64,000 nucleotides of DNA, taken from the NCBI GenBank assembly GCA_030601885.1, contig JAUWAU010000004.1, forward strand, positions 186,001 to 250,000, given 5' to 3'. The stretch comes from Armatimonadota bacterium. GTDB taxonomy: Bacteria > Armatimonadota > Zipacnadia > JAUWAU01. Shown here in pieces: positions 50,887-59,216 of this stretch. Each line of letters starts with the position of its first letter. The first letter of the stretch is position 1. A model generated the notes under the pieces. It did no database searches, had not been told where the DNA came from, and saw nothing but the letters and a program-made list of their open reading frames with translations. The translations under genes were made by a program, and so were the position numbers.

Positions 50887-53800
50887 TCAGTCGCCCACCA
50901 ACTCGTTCGTGAGCACAATCCTCTGCACCCGCGCTTTGCCGATTTCCCACGCTACGTGCACCTCGTGCGTACCGGCACGCAGCCGCATCGCTTCGCCCGT
51001 GCCGACCCACTGCCAGTCCGTATCCTCGACCGACACGTCCCCTGCCTCCCGGCCGTCAACGGACAGCCGGAGCACGCTCCCGGGGCCGTCCCGGCCCTGA
51101 GTTGCGGCCCGAAGCAGCACGCGATACTCGTCATCAAAGGGCACGTCGATCGAGAAGCTTGCTGCGGCGTTGGGCCCCCCAGGCGTGAGGTACGGCCAAG
51201 CCGGCGGCCGCTCGAGACGCCCGAGCTCTGCTCCGGAGCGACGCGCGCTTTCAGCCTCCGCGGCCATGTATACGTACGTGGCCCTCTCAGGCGCTGCCGC
51301 CGGCACCACGACGAAATCGTCCACGTACAGGGTCACGTCCACACTCTCCTGCGTGTGCGTGTTGGCGGCCAGGTACACGCTCGTGCCCCACTCCGGCATG
51401 GTGAAGTCCGCCGCCAGCCGCTGCCACGTGCCGAGCCGCGCGAGATCGTACGGCGTGGTGTGAACGTGCTCCTTGCTGACGCCGTGCTCGCGGATCGAGA
51501 CGCGCGCCGTTGGCGCCGGGGCGCCCGGGCTTACACTGTCAAGGCGCATCCAGACTACGAAGCGGTACTTCTCGCCCGGCTCCAGCCACGTGATTTCCCA
51601 GGGGCTGCCGCTCCCGTAGTAGGTTACGAGGTATTCGTTAGCACCGCTGACCGTGCCCTTGATGGCCGCACAGCCGGTGCCGGTGTGGGCTACATCAGTG
51701 CTGCGCGAGAGCTGCAGGGCCCCGCGGGTGCGCCAGCCGTCGCAGCTCTCCTCAAAGCCCGGATTGGGCACGAGACACGGCACCGGACGGCGCCCCGGAT
51801 CGGTCGCCCCGGCGACAGCCTCCGCGTGGTACTCATCAAAGGGCGCCCCCGGCAGTTTGTCGGTCTCGCTCATGGCATACGGCGCCGCGCACATGGCGAA
51901 GCCAATGCTCTTGCCGCCGCCGGTTCCGGAGAAAGCCTGCATGCTCCTGGCAACGGCCGCCTTGGTCACTTCTATCAGGCGCTCGTCGTTGGTCCGGTTT
52001 GCGGCAAAGCCCAGGCCGTCGCCGAGGAGGAAGCCATAGGATGCGCCCACGCTGCTCTTCGGGCACGAGGTGTAGTGGAAGGTCCCCTCCTCCGGCACGT
52101 ACATGGTGTCGATGATGAAGTTGGCGATCTTGACGATGGCGTCGGCCACCCGCTCGTCGCCGGTCGCCAGGTAGTACATCTTCATGCCCGTCATGAGCAC
52201 CGCCGCCATGAAGCCGGCCTCGCCATAGTGGCTTTGCTCGCAGCGGCAATGCCCGCCGCCGAGCTTGTGGTAGTACAGACCGGTCTCCGGCTTCGTCTCC
52301 TGCGCCTTCTCGTACACCTTGTCGAGCATGATCTTCGCGGCGTTCAGATAGTACCGGTCGGACGTCACGTAATAGGCACTCATGACGAGGATGGTCATCC
52401 AGCCCGGCTGGCGGGCGTTGCCGAAGTTGAAGTTAGTGGTGTAAGGCCCGGCGACCCAGTCGGAGACCTGCAGGGCGCACTCAAGCGCTCGCCGGTCGCC
52501 GCTGAGGCAGTAATAGTCGAGGATTCCCTGGCTCCACATGTGCCCCGTGTTCGTCGAGTATCCCAGAGCATAGACGCCCATGTCCCGGTATTCCTTGGGG
52601 TAGTAGCCTCCGGTGTGCCCCATGGAGTGCACCCACACTTGGCCGACGCGCCGCGGGCCGGTCCACGTGGGCTCCGTGACCTGGCCCTTGGCGTGATGCA
52701 CCACGTCAATGTCCATGCAGTGCCGAGCGGCGGCCTCCCCGGCGTCGAAGAACTTGCGCTGGCCGCTTCGCAGATACTGTACGAGCAGGCAATGCTGCAA
52801 GTCGTACTCGATGTTGCCCCAGTTGTAGCGTCGCTCGCCGTACCAGTCGCCGTAGTTCATCAGCCCGTACTCGTGCCCATCTTCGCGGAGCTCCAGGAAC
52901 CGATCCAGATTGGCGCTCGCCGCCTCATCGTACATTGCGAACCGCTCGGGATGGGCCGGAAGAATATCGCGAAGCGCCCCGCTGTCGGCGTACCATTGTG
53001 GATCCGCCACGGCGAGCAGAGGGCGCTGGACGGCGGCGGCGAGTGCCTCTGGGGGGGTATCTGCAAAGCTGATCCACAGCTCGTGCCGCTTCTCGAGGCC
53101 GAGGCGGAACGTGTAGTTGCCGTCGCGCAGGTGGTAGAAGAGCTTGTGCTCATCCTCGCGATCGGCGTACCGGTCCGGCGGCGTGATGCGGGGGCAGACG
53201 CCCACTACCAGTGCCTCGTCCGTCACCGCCAGCGACTTTGGGTAGTGCTGCCAGAAGTCCCGCACGAACACCGTCACCGGCGTCTCGCCGTCGGCCTGGG
53301 CCCACCCGTCGGCGCGCTTGCCCTCGCCGGGGCCCGGCTCGACCACGAAGGCGTCGTCGAAATACTGAAACAGGCGATCTTGGGCTGTGATGGTCGCCGT
53401 CTGTCCCGCCCCCGCGCCAACGGTCGCCGCGCCCGCCCCTCGAAGCAGCGGCACAGACACGTCGAGCCAGCGAATGGCAGTCATCTCCTCGGCCATGTTG
53501 TCGTTGGCGAACACGTGATCTACCCGGATCACGTCCTTCCCCGCGAAGAAGAACAGCCGCAGCGTGTAGCCGAACAGCCTCTCCCCGTCATCGGCAACGT
53601 GATGGCCATCGATGCGGACCACCGTGCGCAGCGGCCCGGCCTCCTCGACATATGCGCGCTCGGCTCTGCCCACGAACACCTTGCCGGAAATGTCGGCCAG
53701 CACCGAGACAGGCAGCCTGGCAGCGGCCTGGCCGCGCACCGTTATCGTGCCCTCGCCGGCGCCCAGGGGGATCTGCGCCTGCAGCGGGCCGGTATCGACA

Positions 53801-54525
53801 ACGATACCGTAGCGTTCTTCGGTGACGGTGATCGCGGGTGCCGGCGTCCGGAGGCGTGCGTCTCCGCCGTACTGCAGCGTAAGGGTGACGCGTTCGCCGG
53901 CCGCGAGATCGAGCCGTGTGTCGAGAAGGATCCACTTTATGCTCCCATCGGGCCAACGGGACAGCGAGCGCGTCTGCAGCGGCAGCGCTGCGCCACCCGG
54001 GTCGAGCAGGCGGACGTTGCTCGCATCGCCGAGAGCGCCCCGCGGCAGCGGCAGGCCGACGGTCAGCGGTGCGCTGCCTCGGGCCACGCCGGATGGCTCT
54101 GCCACGGTGAGCCGCACGCGCCCGGATTTCGCTGCCTTGGGAAAGCCCCGCGGTGGCACCACCTCAATATCGTCCGAGGCAGCTTCGGCATCGTCAGCTT
54201 GGCATACGATGCGCAGATGGCGCCGCTGTCCCCGTGGCACGCTGCGGATGTCGGTGCGGTGGTTGTTGCACGGCTCCGGCTCTGCCTCTGTTCTCTGACC
54301 GTGCGCTGCGGTGGGCCCGTATTCGACCAGTCCGACCGTGGGCACGTCGGTTATCCATCGAACGAGGATGTCGTACGTCCGGCCGTCTTCCGCCAGACGC
54401 GGTGTGGCCGAAACGCTGGTCAACTGCACGGCGTTCGCTCCCTCCTGATGAATGGCAATCAGCGGAATCAACGCGGCAACCGCGTGCCAGAGCCGCGGAT
54501 ATGTCACTCGACGCGCTATCAGCAT
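50887..54525 (-). CDS. Large secreted lyase-like protein, exo-rhamnogalacturonan lyase (PL26) type
   Basis: The 1212-residue protein begins at ATG 54525 after AGGAGGTT, with a signal peptide (cleavage near GANAV). After an Ig-like/fibronectin-like N-terminus, residues ~150-290 form a RIFT-type beta barrel: GLPLPRGALGDASNVRLLD and DGSIKWILLDTRLDL. A large helical toroid follows, ~520-830 (YGERRYNWGNIEYDLQH, SMGHTGGYYPKEYRDMG, YHKLGGGHCRCEQSHYGEAG). The C-terminus has a carbohydrate-binding-like sandwich near 880-1030 (NPGFEESCDGW) and a final sandwich (ASFSIDVPFDDEYRVLLRA). RIFT barrel plus alpha/alpha toroid is the plan of exo-unsaturated rhamnogalacturonan lyases. Substrate is inferred. A very long open frame exists on the opposite strand, but it has none of these features. 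Confidence 0.75.
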   Translation of the reverse strand: MLIARRVTYPRLWHAVAALIPLIAIHQEGANAVQLTSVSATPRLAEDGRTYDILVRWITDVPTVGLVEYGPTAAHGQRTEAEPEPCNNHRTDIRSVPRGQRRHLRIVCQADDAEAASDDIEVVPPRGFPKAAKSGRVRLTVAEPSGVARGSAPLTVGLPLPRGALGDASNVRLLDPGGAALPLQTRSLSRWPDGSIKWILLDTRLDLAAGERVTLTLQYGGDARLRTPAPAITVTEERYGIVVDTGPLQAQIPLGAGEGTITVRGQAAARLPVSVLADISGKVFVGRAERAYVEEAGPLRTVVRIDGHHVADDGERLFGYTLRLFFFAGKDVIRVDHVFANDNMAEEMTAIRWLDVSVPLLRGAGAATVGAGAGQTATITAQDRLFQYFDDAFVVEPGPGEGKRADGWAQADGETPVTVFVRDFWQHYPKSLAVTDEALVVGVCPRITPPDRYADREDEHKLFYHLRDGNYTFRLGLEKRHELWISFADTPPEALAAAVQRPLLAVADPQWYADSGALRDILPAHPERFAMYDEAASANLDRFLELREDGHEYGLMNYGDWYGERRYNWGNIEYDLQHCLLVQYLRSGQRKFFDAGEAAARHCMDIDVVHHAKGQVTEPTWTGPRRVGQVWVHSMGHTGGYYPKEYRDMGVYALGYSTNTGHMWSQGILDYYCLSGDRRALECALQVSDWVAGPYTTNFNFGNARQPGWMTILVMSAYYVTSDRYYLNAAKIMLDKVYEKAQETKPETGLYYHKLGGGHCRCEQSHYGEAGFMAAVLMTGMKMYYLATGDERVADAIVKIANFIIDTMYVPEEGTFHYTSCPKSSVGASYGFLLGDGLGFAANRTNDERLIEVTKAAVARSMQAFSGTGGGKSIGFAMCAAPYAMSETDKLPGAPFDEYHAEAVAGATDPGRRPVPCLVPNPGFEESCDGWRTRGALQLSRSTDVAHTGTGCAAIKGTVSGANEYLVTYYGSGSPWEITWLEPGEKYRFVVWMRLDSVSPGAPAPTARVSIREHGVSKEHVHTTPYDLARLGTWQRLAADFTMPEWGTSVYLAANTHTQESVDVTLYVDDFVVVPAAAPERATYVYMAAEAESARRSGAELGRLERPPAWPYLTPGGPNAAASFSIDVPFDDEYRVLLRAATQGRDGPGSVLRLSVDGREAGDVSVEDTDWQWVGTGEAMRLRAGTHEVHVAWEIGKARVQRIVLTNELVGD

Positions 54526-54751
54526 GGCCGAACCTCCTCGATGTCAGCGCTGCTTTCGCGACGCTGCAATGGGACTCCTCTGGCAGCCGCTGTCTGCCGT
54601 TCCCCGGAGACCTGGTTCGGTTCAGTAGCCCGAGCTCCCGGCGGGACTCAGTTGTCCTTGACCACTTCCGTTGCCGCGGAGCGATAAGAAGGGGCCAGGC
54701 GCCCCGGGGTCGAAGCGAGGCGCACGCCAGATACTTCGGAGGAATGTTTGT

Positions 54752-55816
54752 ATGCCCATGCTGCCTGCCCACACGCTGCGGGAGCTGGTTGCCGTGGTGT
54801 TCCGTGCCGCGGGCGCGGAACCGGCCAACGCTGCCGTCGTGGCTGAATCGCTGGTCGCCACCGACCTCGCCGGACACCACTCACACGGCGTAATGCGCGT
54901 GCCACAGTACGTCGGCGCCATCCGAGAGGGCCAGCTCAAGCCCAACGCTGAGCCACGGCGTGTTATGGACGAGGGCCCGCTGGGAATCATCGATGGTGGG
55001 TGGGGCTTCGGGCAGGTAGCGGCGCGGGCGGCGGCCGAATTCGCCGCCGAGAAGGCCCATGAGCACGGGGTGAGCTGCGTTGCCCTGCGCAACTCGAACC
55101 ATTGCGGCAGAATCGGTGAGTACACCGAACTGGTGGCTGCCGAGGGCCTCGCGGCAATGGCCTTCGTGACCGGTCACGGACGCTCCGGCCTGGTTGCGCC
55201 TCTGGGCGGCATGGCACGACAGCTCAACACCAACCCGGTCGCCTTCACCGTCCCCGGCACCGAGGGCTTCCCCGTCACCTTCGACGCGGCCACCTGTGCC
55301 GCGGCGGAGGGCAAGATCCGCATCGCCCGCAATCGGGGGGAGTCGGTCCCGGAGGGGTGGTTCATAGACGCCGAGGGCCGGCCGAGCACCGATCCGAATG
55401 ACTTCGTCGGCCCCCCGCCCGGTGCGCTGCTGCCTCTGGGCGGCGTCTCGGCCCACAAGGGCTACGCCCTGGCGGTGCTGGTGGATCTTCTCGCGGGTGC
55501 CGTCACCGACGCCGGCTGCTCGGGCCGCCATACGCGCAACGGCAATGCGATGCTCATGGTGGCGATTGACATCGCCCGCTTCATACCGCTGCCGGACTTT
55601 CAGCGCCACGTGCGCGGCCTGGTGGAGCATCTCCAGAGCACGCCCCTGGCACCCGGCGCGACGGAGATCCTTCTGCCGGGCGAGCCGGAGCACCGCGCGC
55701 GTCAGGAGCAGCGTGAGCGCGGGATCGAAGTAGACGAGCAGACGTGGCTGCAGATGATCGAGGCGGCGGAGTCAGTCGGCTTGACGGCGGACGAGTTGGA
55801 GAAGTTCCTGGTCTAG
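54752..55816 (+). CDS. LDH2/MDH2-type NAD(P)-dependent dehydrogenase
   Basis: The 354-residue enzyme belongs to the malate/L-lactate dehydrogenase family 2, unrelated to classical LDH. Markers are LVATDLAGHHSHGVMRVPQYV, ALRNSNHCGRIGEYTELVA (catalytic His region), LNTNPVAFTVPG and a C-terminal LLPLGGVSAHKGYALAVLV. Members oxidise malate, lactate, ureidoglycolate, 2,3-diketo-L-gulonate or other 2-hydroxy acids, and here a pectin-derived acid is plausible. ATG 54752 has GGAGGAA about 9 bases upstream; another ATG is at 54758. It is divergent from the PL26-like gene, with a possible TTGACC/GATAAG promoter near 54658-54688. Confidence 0.87.
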   Translation: MPMLPAHTLRELVAVVFRAAGAEPANAAVVAESLVATDLAGHHSHGVMRVPQYVGAIREGQLKPNAEPRRVMDEGPLGIIDGGWGFGQVAARAAAEFAAEKAHEHGVSCVALRNSNHCGRIGEYTELVAAEGLAAMAFVTGHGRSGLVAPLGGMARQLNTNPVAFTVPGTEGFPVTFDAATCAAAEGKIRIARNRGESVPEGWFIDAEGRPSTDPNDFVGPPPGALLPLGGVSAHKGYALAVLVDLLAGAVTDAGCSGRHTRNGNAMLMVAIDIARFIPLPDFQRHVRGLVEHLQSTPLAPGATEILLPGEPEHRARQEQRERGIEVDEQTWLQMIEAAESVGLTADELEKFLV

Positions 55817-55921
55817 GCCGAAGTTCCCACGCTGGGAAGCGTACGAATCGCTTCTGATTGCGCTCTGCGGCTGGTTCTGGCCCATTCTTGGGAGAGTGGA
55901 GATGTGGCGCTACTGGCTACA

Positions 55922-56096
55922 TTAGAGCTTCACACCCAGCAGATCCAGTGCCCGTTGCTGTAGTGGCGTAGGCCGTGTGACCTTCTCGAAGGTAGGGGCG
56001 TTGTGCCGGTGCGACGATGCAATGGCGCCGGGCCTGGCTGCCCTGGGGGTCATGGTCGTCAAACAGCATTGGCGCAAGGGCGTTGCGCATGTGCCA
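55922..56096 (-). pseudogene. Remnant of an IS1634-like DDE transposase C-terminus
   Basis: In one frame the minus strand reads WHMRNALAPMLFDDHDPQGS and RRHCIVAPAQRP. In another it then reads APTFEKVTRPTPLQQRALDL, ending LGVKL and stop. As I recall them, IS1634/IS4-group transposases end with a W-H-L/M-R...APL-F-DEH block, a V-A-P-A-Q-R block, a linker, and P-T-P-x-Q-x-R-A-L-x-L-L-G. The two pieces are in different frames and the linker of about 40-60 residues is missing, so the gene is both frameshifted and deleted. No catalytic DDE region and no inverted ends are left. Confidence 0.62.
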
Positions 56097-56200
56097 AGGC
56101 CTGCGCTTGCCATGCGCCGCGCCGTTGGCCTTTCTCACGCATTCTCTGTGCGCGAGAGTCCGCCTTCTCGTGTGTCGCCTTGTCGTAGTTAGGCATCTAT

Positions 56201-56420
56201 ATGTTCGTGCAGGCGGTGATCATGGCTCGGGCGACCTCCGAAGCGGGCACGCCCATGACGGAGGGCTCGTTTACGCCGCTGGACGTGTGGGGACTCTTCG
56301 CCCGCAAGAGCAAGGCCGGCGTGGCGAACTCGACGCTTCTGGCGTTCACCAACGCCTTGTTCTCTCGCGATCTGCGCGGGATCACGCTCACGGGCATGCA
56401 GCGAGAAGGCACTGGGCCGG
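56201..56420 (+). pseudogene. Fragment of a membrane-protein-like gene
   Basis: The frame after the stop at 56186 encodes ARATSEAGTPMTEGSFTPLD, then VWGLFARKSKAGVAN and ALFSRDLRGITLTGM before turning into low-information sequence. This reads like real protein and resembles, from memory, a segment of large multi-pass DUF6785/DUF6784-type membrane proteins (SEAG...EGSF.PLD...FTRDLRG). It has no start signal and no neighbouring membrane segments, so I take it as a leftover piece next to the transposase remnant. The family guess is weak. Confidence 0.4.
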
Positions 56421-56501
56421 CGGAGGCGAACACGAGGCGAGCAGGCAATGCGCAATCCTTTTCGCCGAGCAAGAGCGCATTCGCTAGAGAGACGCGCCGT
56501 C

Positions 56502-57428
56502 ATGCAAAGCAAAACGTCATATCGCGGCGTCACCCGTCGATCCTTTTTCCTTCACAACGCCGTTTTCCTCGCATCGTGGCTTGCGTCGAGGCGCGCGCTT
56601 GCCGCGGCGCAGCCACGCGCCAAATCAAGGAGGGTCAAGCGAATGCCGGCCGATATGAAGCTGAGCCTCGACACGTACGTCATCTGTAAGGAGATGTCGC
56701 TGGAGCATATCCTGGAGCTGCTGGCGGCCAACGGCTACCAGGGGGTGGAGTTCCGCTGCGAGCACGAGCAGCAGCACGGGGTGGAGCTCGAGGCGTCCGC
56801 CGACGAGCGCAAGGCGCTGCGGGCCCAGGTCGAGGACGCCGGGATCGCCGTGAGCTGCCTCTCCACCAGCCGCCGTTACGAGTGGCCCGAGCCCGAGCGC
56901 CGGCAGGAGGAGATTGACCTGTCGAAGCGCTACGTGGAGCTGGGCCACGACATGGGCTGTGGCCGGATTCGGGTGTTCGGCAACAACTTCCCGAAGGGCG
57001 TCGAGAAGCAGGAGGTCATCCAGTACGTGGGCGAGTCGCTGCGGCAGATCGGCGAGTTCGCCGAGGGCAGCGGCGTTGACGTGCTGCTGGAGATGCACGG
57101 CCACTTCTACTACTGGGAGTACACGCTGCAGGCAGTCGAGATCGCCGACCACCCGAACGTGGCCATCAACTACAACTCCGACAAGCGCGACCTGGTGGAC
57201 GGCTCAGTCGCCGAGACGTACGGGCACGTCAAGGATCGCATCCGCCACGTGCACATGCACGATCTGGCTTCACCCGAGTTCCCGTACGTGGAGCTATTCC
57301 AACTGCTGAAGGACAACGGCTACCAGGGCTTTCTCTCCCTCGAGCAGGGCTACAAGGGCGGCGACCCGGACACGGTCATCAAGCTCTACGCGGCGCTGTA
57401 CCGGGCGTTGATGGCTCAGGTGAGGTAG
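56502..57428 (+). CDS. TIM-barrel sugar isomerase/epimerase, hydroxypyruvate-isomerase-like
   Basis: The barrel protein (~265 residues) has xylose-isomerase-like/AP-endonuclease-2 features: LSLDTYVICKEMSLEHILEL, NGYQGVEFRCEHEQQHG, the metal Glu in VDVLLEMHGHFYYWEY, His in RHVHMHDLASPEF and a final FLSLEQGYKG. Such proteins isomerise or epimerise small sugars with Mn/Co. Two starts compete. ATG 56502 adds a Tat-like leader (VTRRSFFLHNAVFLASWLAS, ending ALAAAQ) but has a poor ribosome site. ATG 56643 has a strong AAGGAGG 9 bases upstream and gives a cytoplasmic protein of 261 residues. I list the longer form because the leader is unlikely by chance. Upstream is the IS scar. Confidence 0.8.
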   Translation: MQSKTSYRGVTRRSFFLHNAVFLASWLASRRALAAAQPRAKSRRVKRMPADMKLSLDTYVICKEMSLEHILELLAANGYQGVEFRCEHEQQHGVELEASADERKALRAQVEDAGIAVSCLSTSRRYEWPEPERRQEEIDLSKRYVELGHDMGCGRIRVFGNNFPKGVEKQEVIQYVGESLRQIGEFAEGSGVDVLLEMHGHFYYWEYTLQAVEIADHPNVAINYNSDKRDLVDGSVAETYGHVKDRIRHVHMHDLASPEFPYVELFQLLKDNGYQGFLSLEQGYKGGDPDTVIKLYAALYRALMAQVR

Positions 57429-57457
57429 CCAGTACTCTCTGCGGGGAAAACGTGTGG

Positions 57458-57479
57458 CACGGGTTGCTCGCAACCCGTG
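57458..57479. repeat. CACGGGTTGC/GCAACCCGTG hairpin
   Basis: A perfect 10-bp stem with a TC loop, preceded by CGTGTGG. It is identical to the left hairpin at 59139-59160. It lies in the convergent gap after the isomerase gene and could serve as a 3' hairpin. Confidence 0.6.
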
Positions 57480-57607
57480 AGCCAGCTAAGACGCTGCCTG
57501 CCCCGGCGCAGGCGCGCCCCCCGGATCCGGCTGCGGGCACCGGAGCGTCAGTGCCCTCGGCCGGAACCACTGCCCCCCACGACCTGGTCAAGCCCAGGCA
57601 GCCTCGC

Positions 57608-59032
57608 CTATCCCTTCTTTGCCGCCCCCCTGCGGTACTTCCTACTGATGTCCTCCAGCGCGGCTTCGGCGGTCGCCATTTCGCGTTCGGCTTTCTCTGC
57701 GAGTCCGTCGTCGCCCGCCGCACGGGCCACCTCACCGAGTCGCTGGGCGCACATCATGCGAATGGTCGGACCGGTAAGGGCCTCTATAATCTCAGGGGAT
57801 GTCGATAGAAGCCGGCCCATGGCGATCCCCAGCCAGCAAAGGTCGGCAGCCTCGTCTATCTCCCCGCGCGCCTGCAGCCGCTGTGCCTCGCCGGAGAGGG
57901 ACCAGGCGATCGTGCGGTAGGCGCTCCCGCCGAAAATGCCCTCGAGATGGCCTATTGTCGCCTCGCATAAGGGCCCCCAGCCCTTCGGATAGCTGGGCTG
58001 GTATGGCTCGTATCGCTTGCATTTGGCCGCTTCTCGGAGCAGCGGCAGCACGACCCGGAGTAGAGCCGCCTGCGTCTCCGCGTCGGCTGGCGGGTCGGTC
58101 TGGACGCTAAGGGCCCTCTGGCTCTGGATGGAACGAAAGGCAGCCCACGAGCTTGCCCCGAGGGATGCGAGGTCCCAGGCTTCCTGGGCCGCAAGCTCGA
58201 GGAGCGGGAACGCGTTGGTCTGGTCGAGGTGGGCAGCAGCGCGCAGTTCGGCTTTCCACTCGTCTGTAGAGAACATGCGGCTGCCCATCAGCTGGGTCGG
58301 GGAGGGCCAGCCTTGTCCTGGGCCATAGACGCGGGCAATGCCCAGATGCAGCTCTGCCTCGTGGGGCCACTGCTTGATGAGGGCCTCATACTCCGCCGCA
58401 ACATCCTGTAGCTCCCGCCGGCGGGCTGCCACGTCTTCGTCGTCCGGTTCGGGTACTGCGGACCTCGCGCGCCGCTTCCGCCGCGGTTTGTCGTGCCCCC
58501 AGGCCGGCCCAATCCGTTTGCGCCAGCCGGCCATGTGCGATGCCGCCATGAATCGGTAGTCAGCGTAGGCCTTCTGGTAGAAGTAGTCGTCCCGCATGCG
58601 GTCCGCGGCTTCCCTGGCCTCCACCAGGCCCTGCTCAAGGTGCTCAGGGACCTGGTCGTCATCATCGTAGTTGGCCGCCAGCAGCCATGCCTGCATGAGG
58701 TGCACTTCGGGGTCCTCCGGCGCCAGTGCCTTAGCTTTCGCAACGGCCTCTTCAGCACCCTCGAAGGGACCAGGTTTGAGGCGCTTCCACTCCCTATTGG
58801 TCATCCCGCTGAACACGTCCGGCCGCAACACCTGCAGGCAAGCCGTCGCGAGCGCCTTCCACAGCTCAGGACCCTCCGGATGGGCTTCGGCGGCTCGCCT
58901 GGCTTTCTCGAGCTCGTCCTTCCACTCACGCGCGGCCGGCGAGAGTTCGCGGCGGGCCGCATAGCATGGCGATGCGACCAAGCCAACTCCGACTGCCACG
59001 AGCGCAACGTAGGCTCCACAGCGCACTCGCAT
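57608..59032 (-). CDS. Secreted helical-repeat (TPR-like) protein of unknown function
   Basis: The 474-residue protein has a signal peptide (AYVALVAVGVGLVASPCYAA), so it is periplasmic or secreted. Most of the rest is helical and Ala/Leu/Glu-rich: ARRAAEAHPEGPELWKALAT, EEAVAKAKALAPEDPEVHL, PHEAELHLGIARVYGPGQGW and ARGEIDEAADLCWLGIAMG read as degenerate tetratricopeptide repeats. A basic/acidic charged segment (KPRRKRRARSAVPEPDDED) lies near residue 190. I do not recognise the family and see no catalytic motif. It is isolated between two hairpin repeats, convergent with the isomerase gene and downstream of the double pectate lyase on the same strand. Confidence 0.65.
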   Translation of the reverse strand: MRVRCGAYVALVAVGVGLVASPCYAARRELSPAAREWKDELEKARRAAEAHPEGPELWKALATACLQVLRPDVFSGMTNREWKRLKPGPFEGAEEAVAKAKALAPEDPEVHLMQAWLLAANYDDDDQVPEHLEQGLVEAREAADRMRDDYFYQKAYADYRFMAASHMAGWRKRIGPAWGHDKPRRKRRARSAVPEPDDEDVAARRRELQDVAAEYEALIKQWPHEAELHLGIARVYGPGQGWPSPTQLMGSRMFSTDEWKAELRAAAHLDQTNAFPLLELAAQEAWDLASLGASSWAAFRSIQSQRALSVQTDPPADAETQAALLRVVLPLLREAAKCKRYEPYQPSYPKGWGPLCEATIGHLEGIFGGSAYRTIAWSLSGEAQRLQARGEIDEAADLCWLGIAMGRLLSTSPEIIEALTGPTIRMMCAQRLGEVARAAGDDGLAEKAEREMATAEAALEDISRKYRRGAAKKG

Positions 59033-59133
59033 TTCCGACGACCTCCCTCCCGTAACTATTCCTTACCTCACTTCGCTTGCTGTCCGTTGCGCCGGCGCAG
59101 GTGGCGTAGGCAGTGCTGTCTCGGGGAGGAACG

Positions 59134-59212
59134 TGTGGCACGGGTTGCTCGCAACCCGTGAGCCCCCAGACGAGGTCGCAGCAGGCCACGGCTTGGCGAG
59201 CAAGCCGTGCCA
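59134..59212. repeat. Nested hairpin element (GTGTGGCACGGG family)
   Basis: The left hairpin CACGGGTTGC TC GCAACCCGTG is at 59139-59160 and the right hairpin CACGGCTTG GCGAG CAAGCCGTG at 59187-59209. Outer arms TGGCACGG (59136-59143) and CCGTGCCA (59205-59212) are complementary, so the whole can also fold as one stem. It ends 5 bases before the stop end of the pectate lyase gene at 59217. Confidence 0.65.
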
Positions 59213-59216
59213 CCCG

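Noticed and set aside
50794..54687. A 1297-codon open frame on the plus strand opposite the PL26-like gene
   Set aside because: It has no signal peptide, ribosome site or recognisable domain and is Arg/His/Gly-rich; the minus-strand product has all of these. High GC makes long antisense frames common here.
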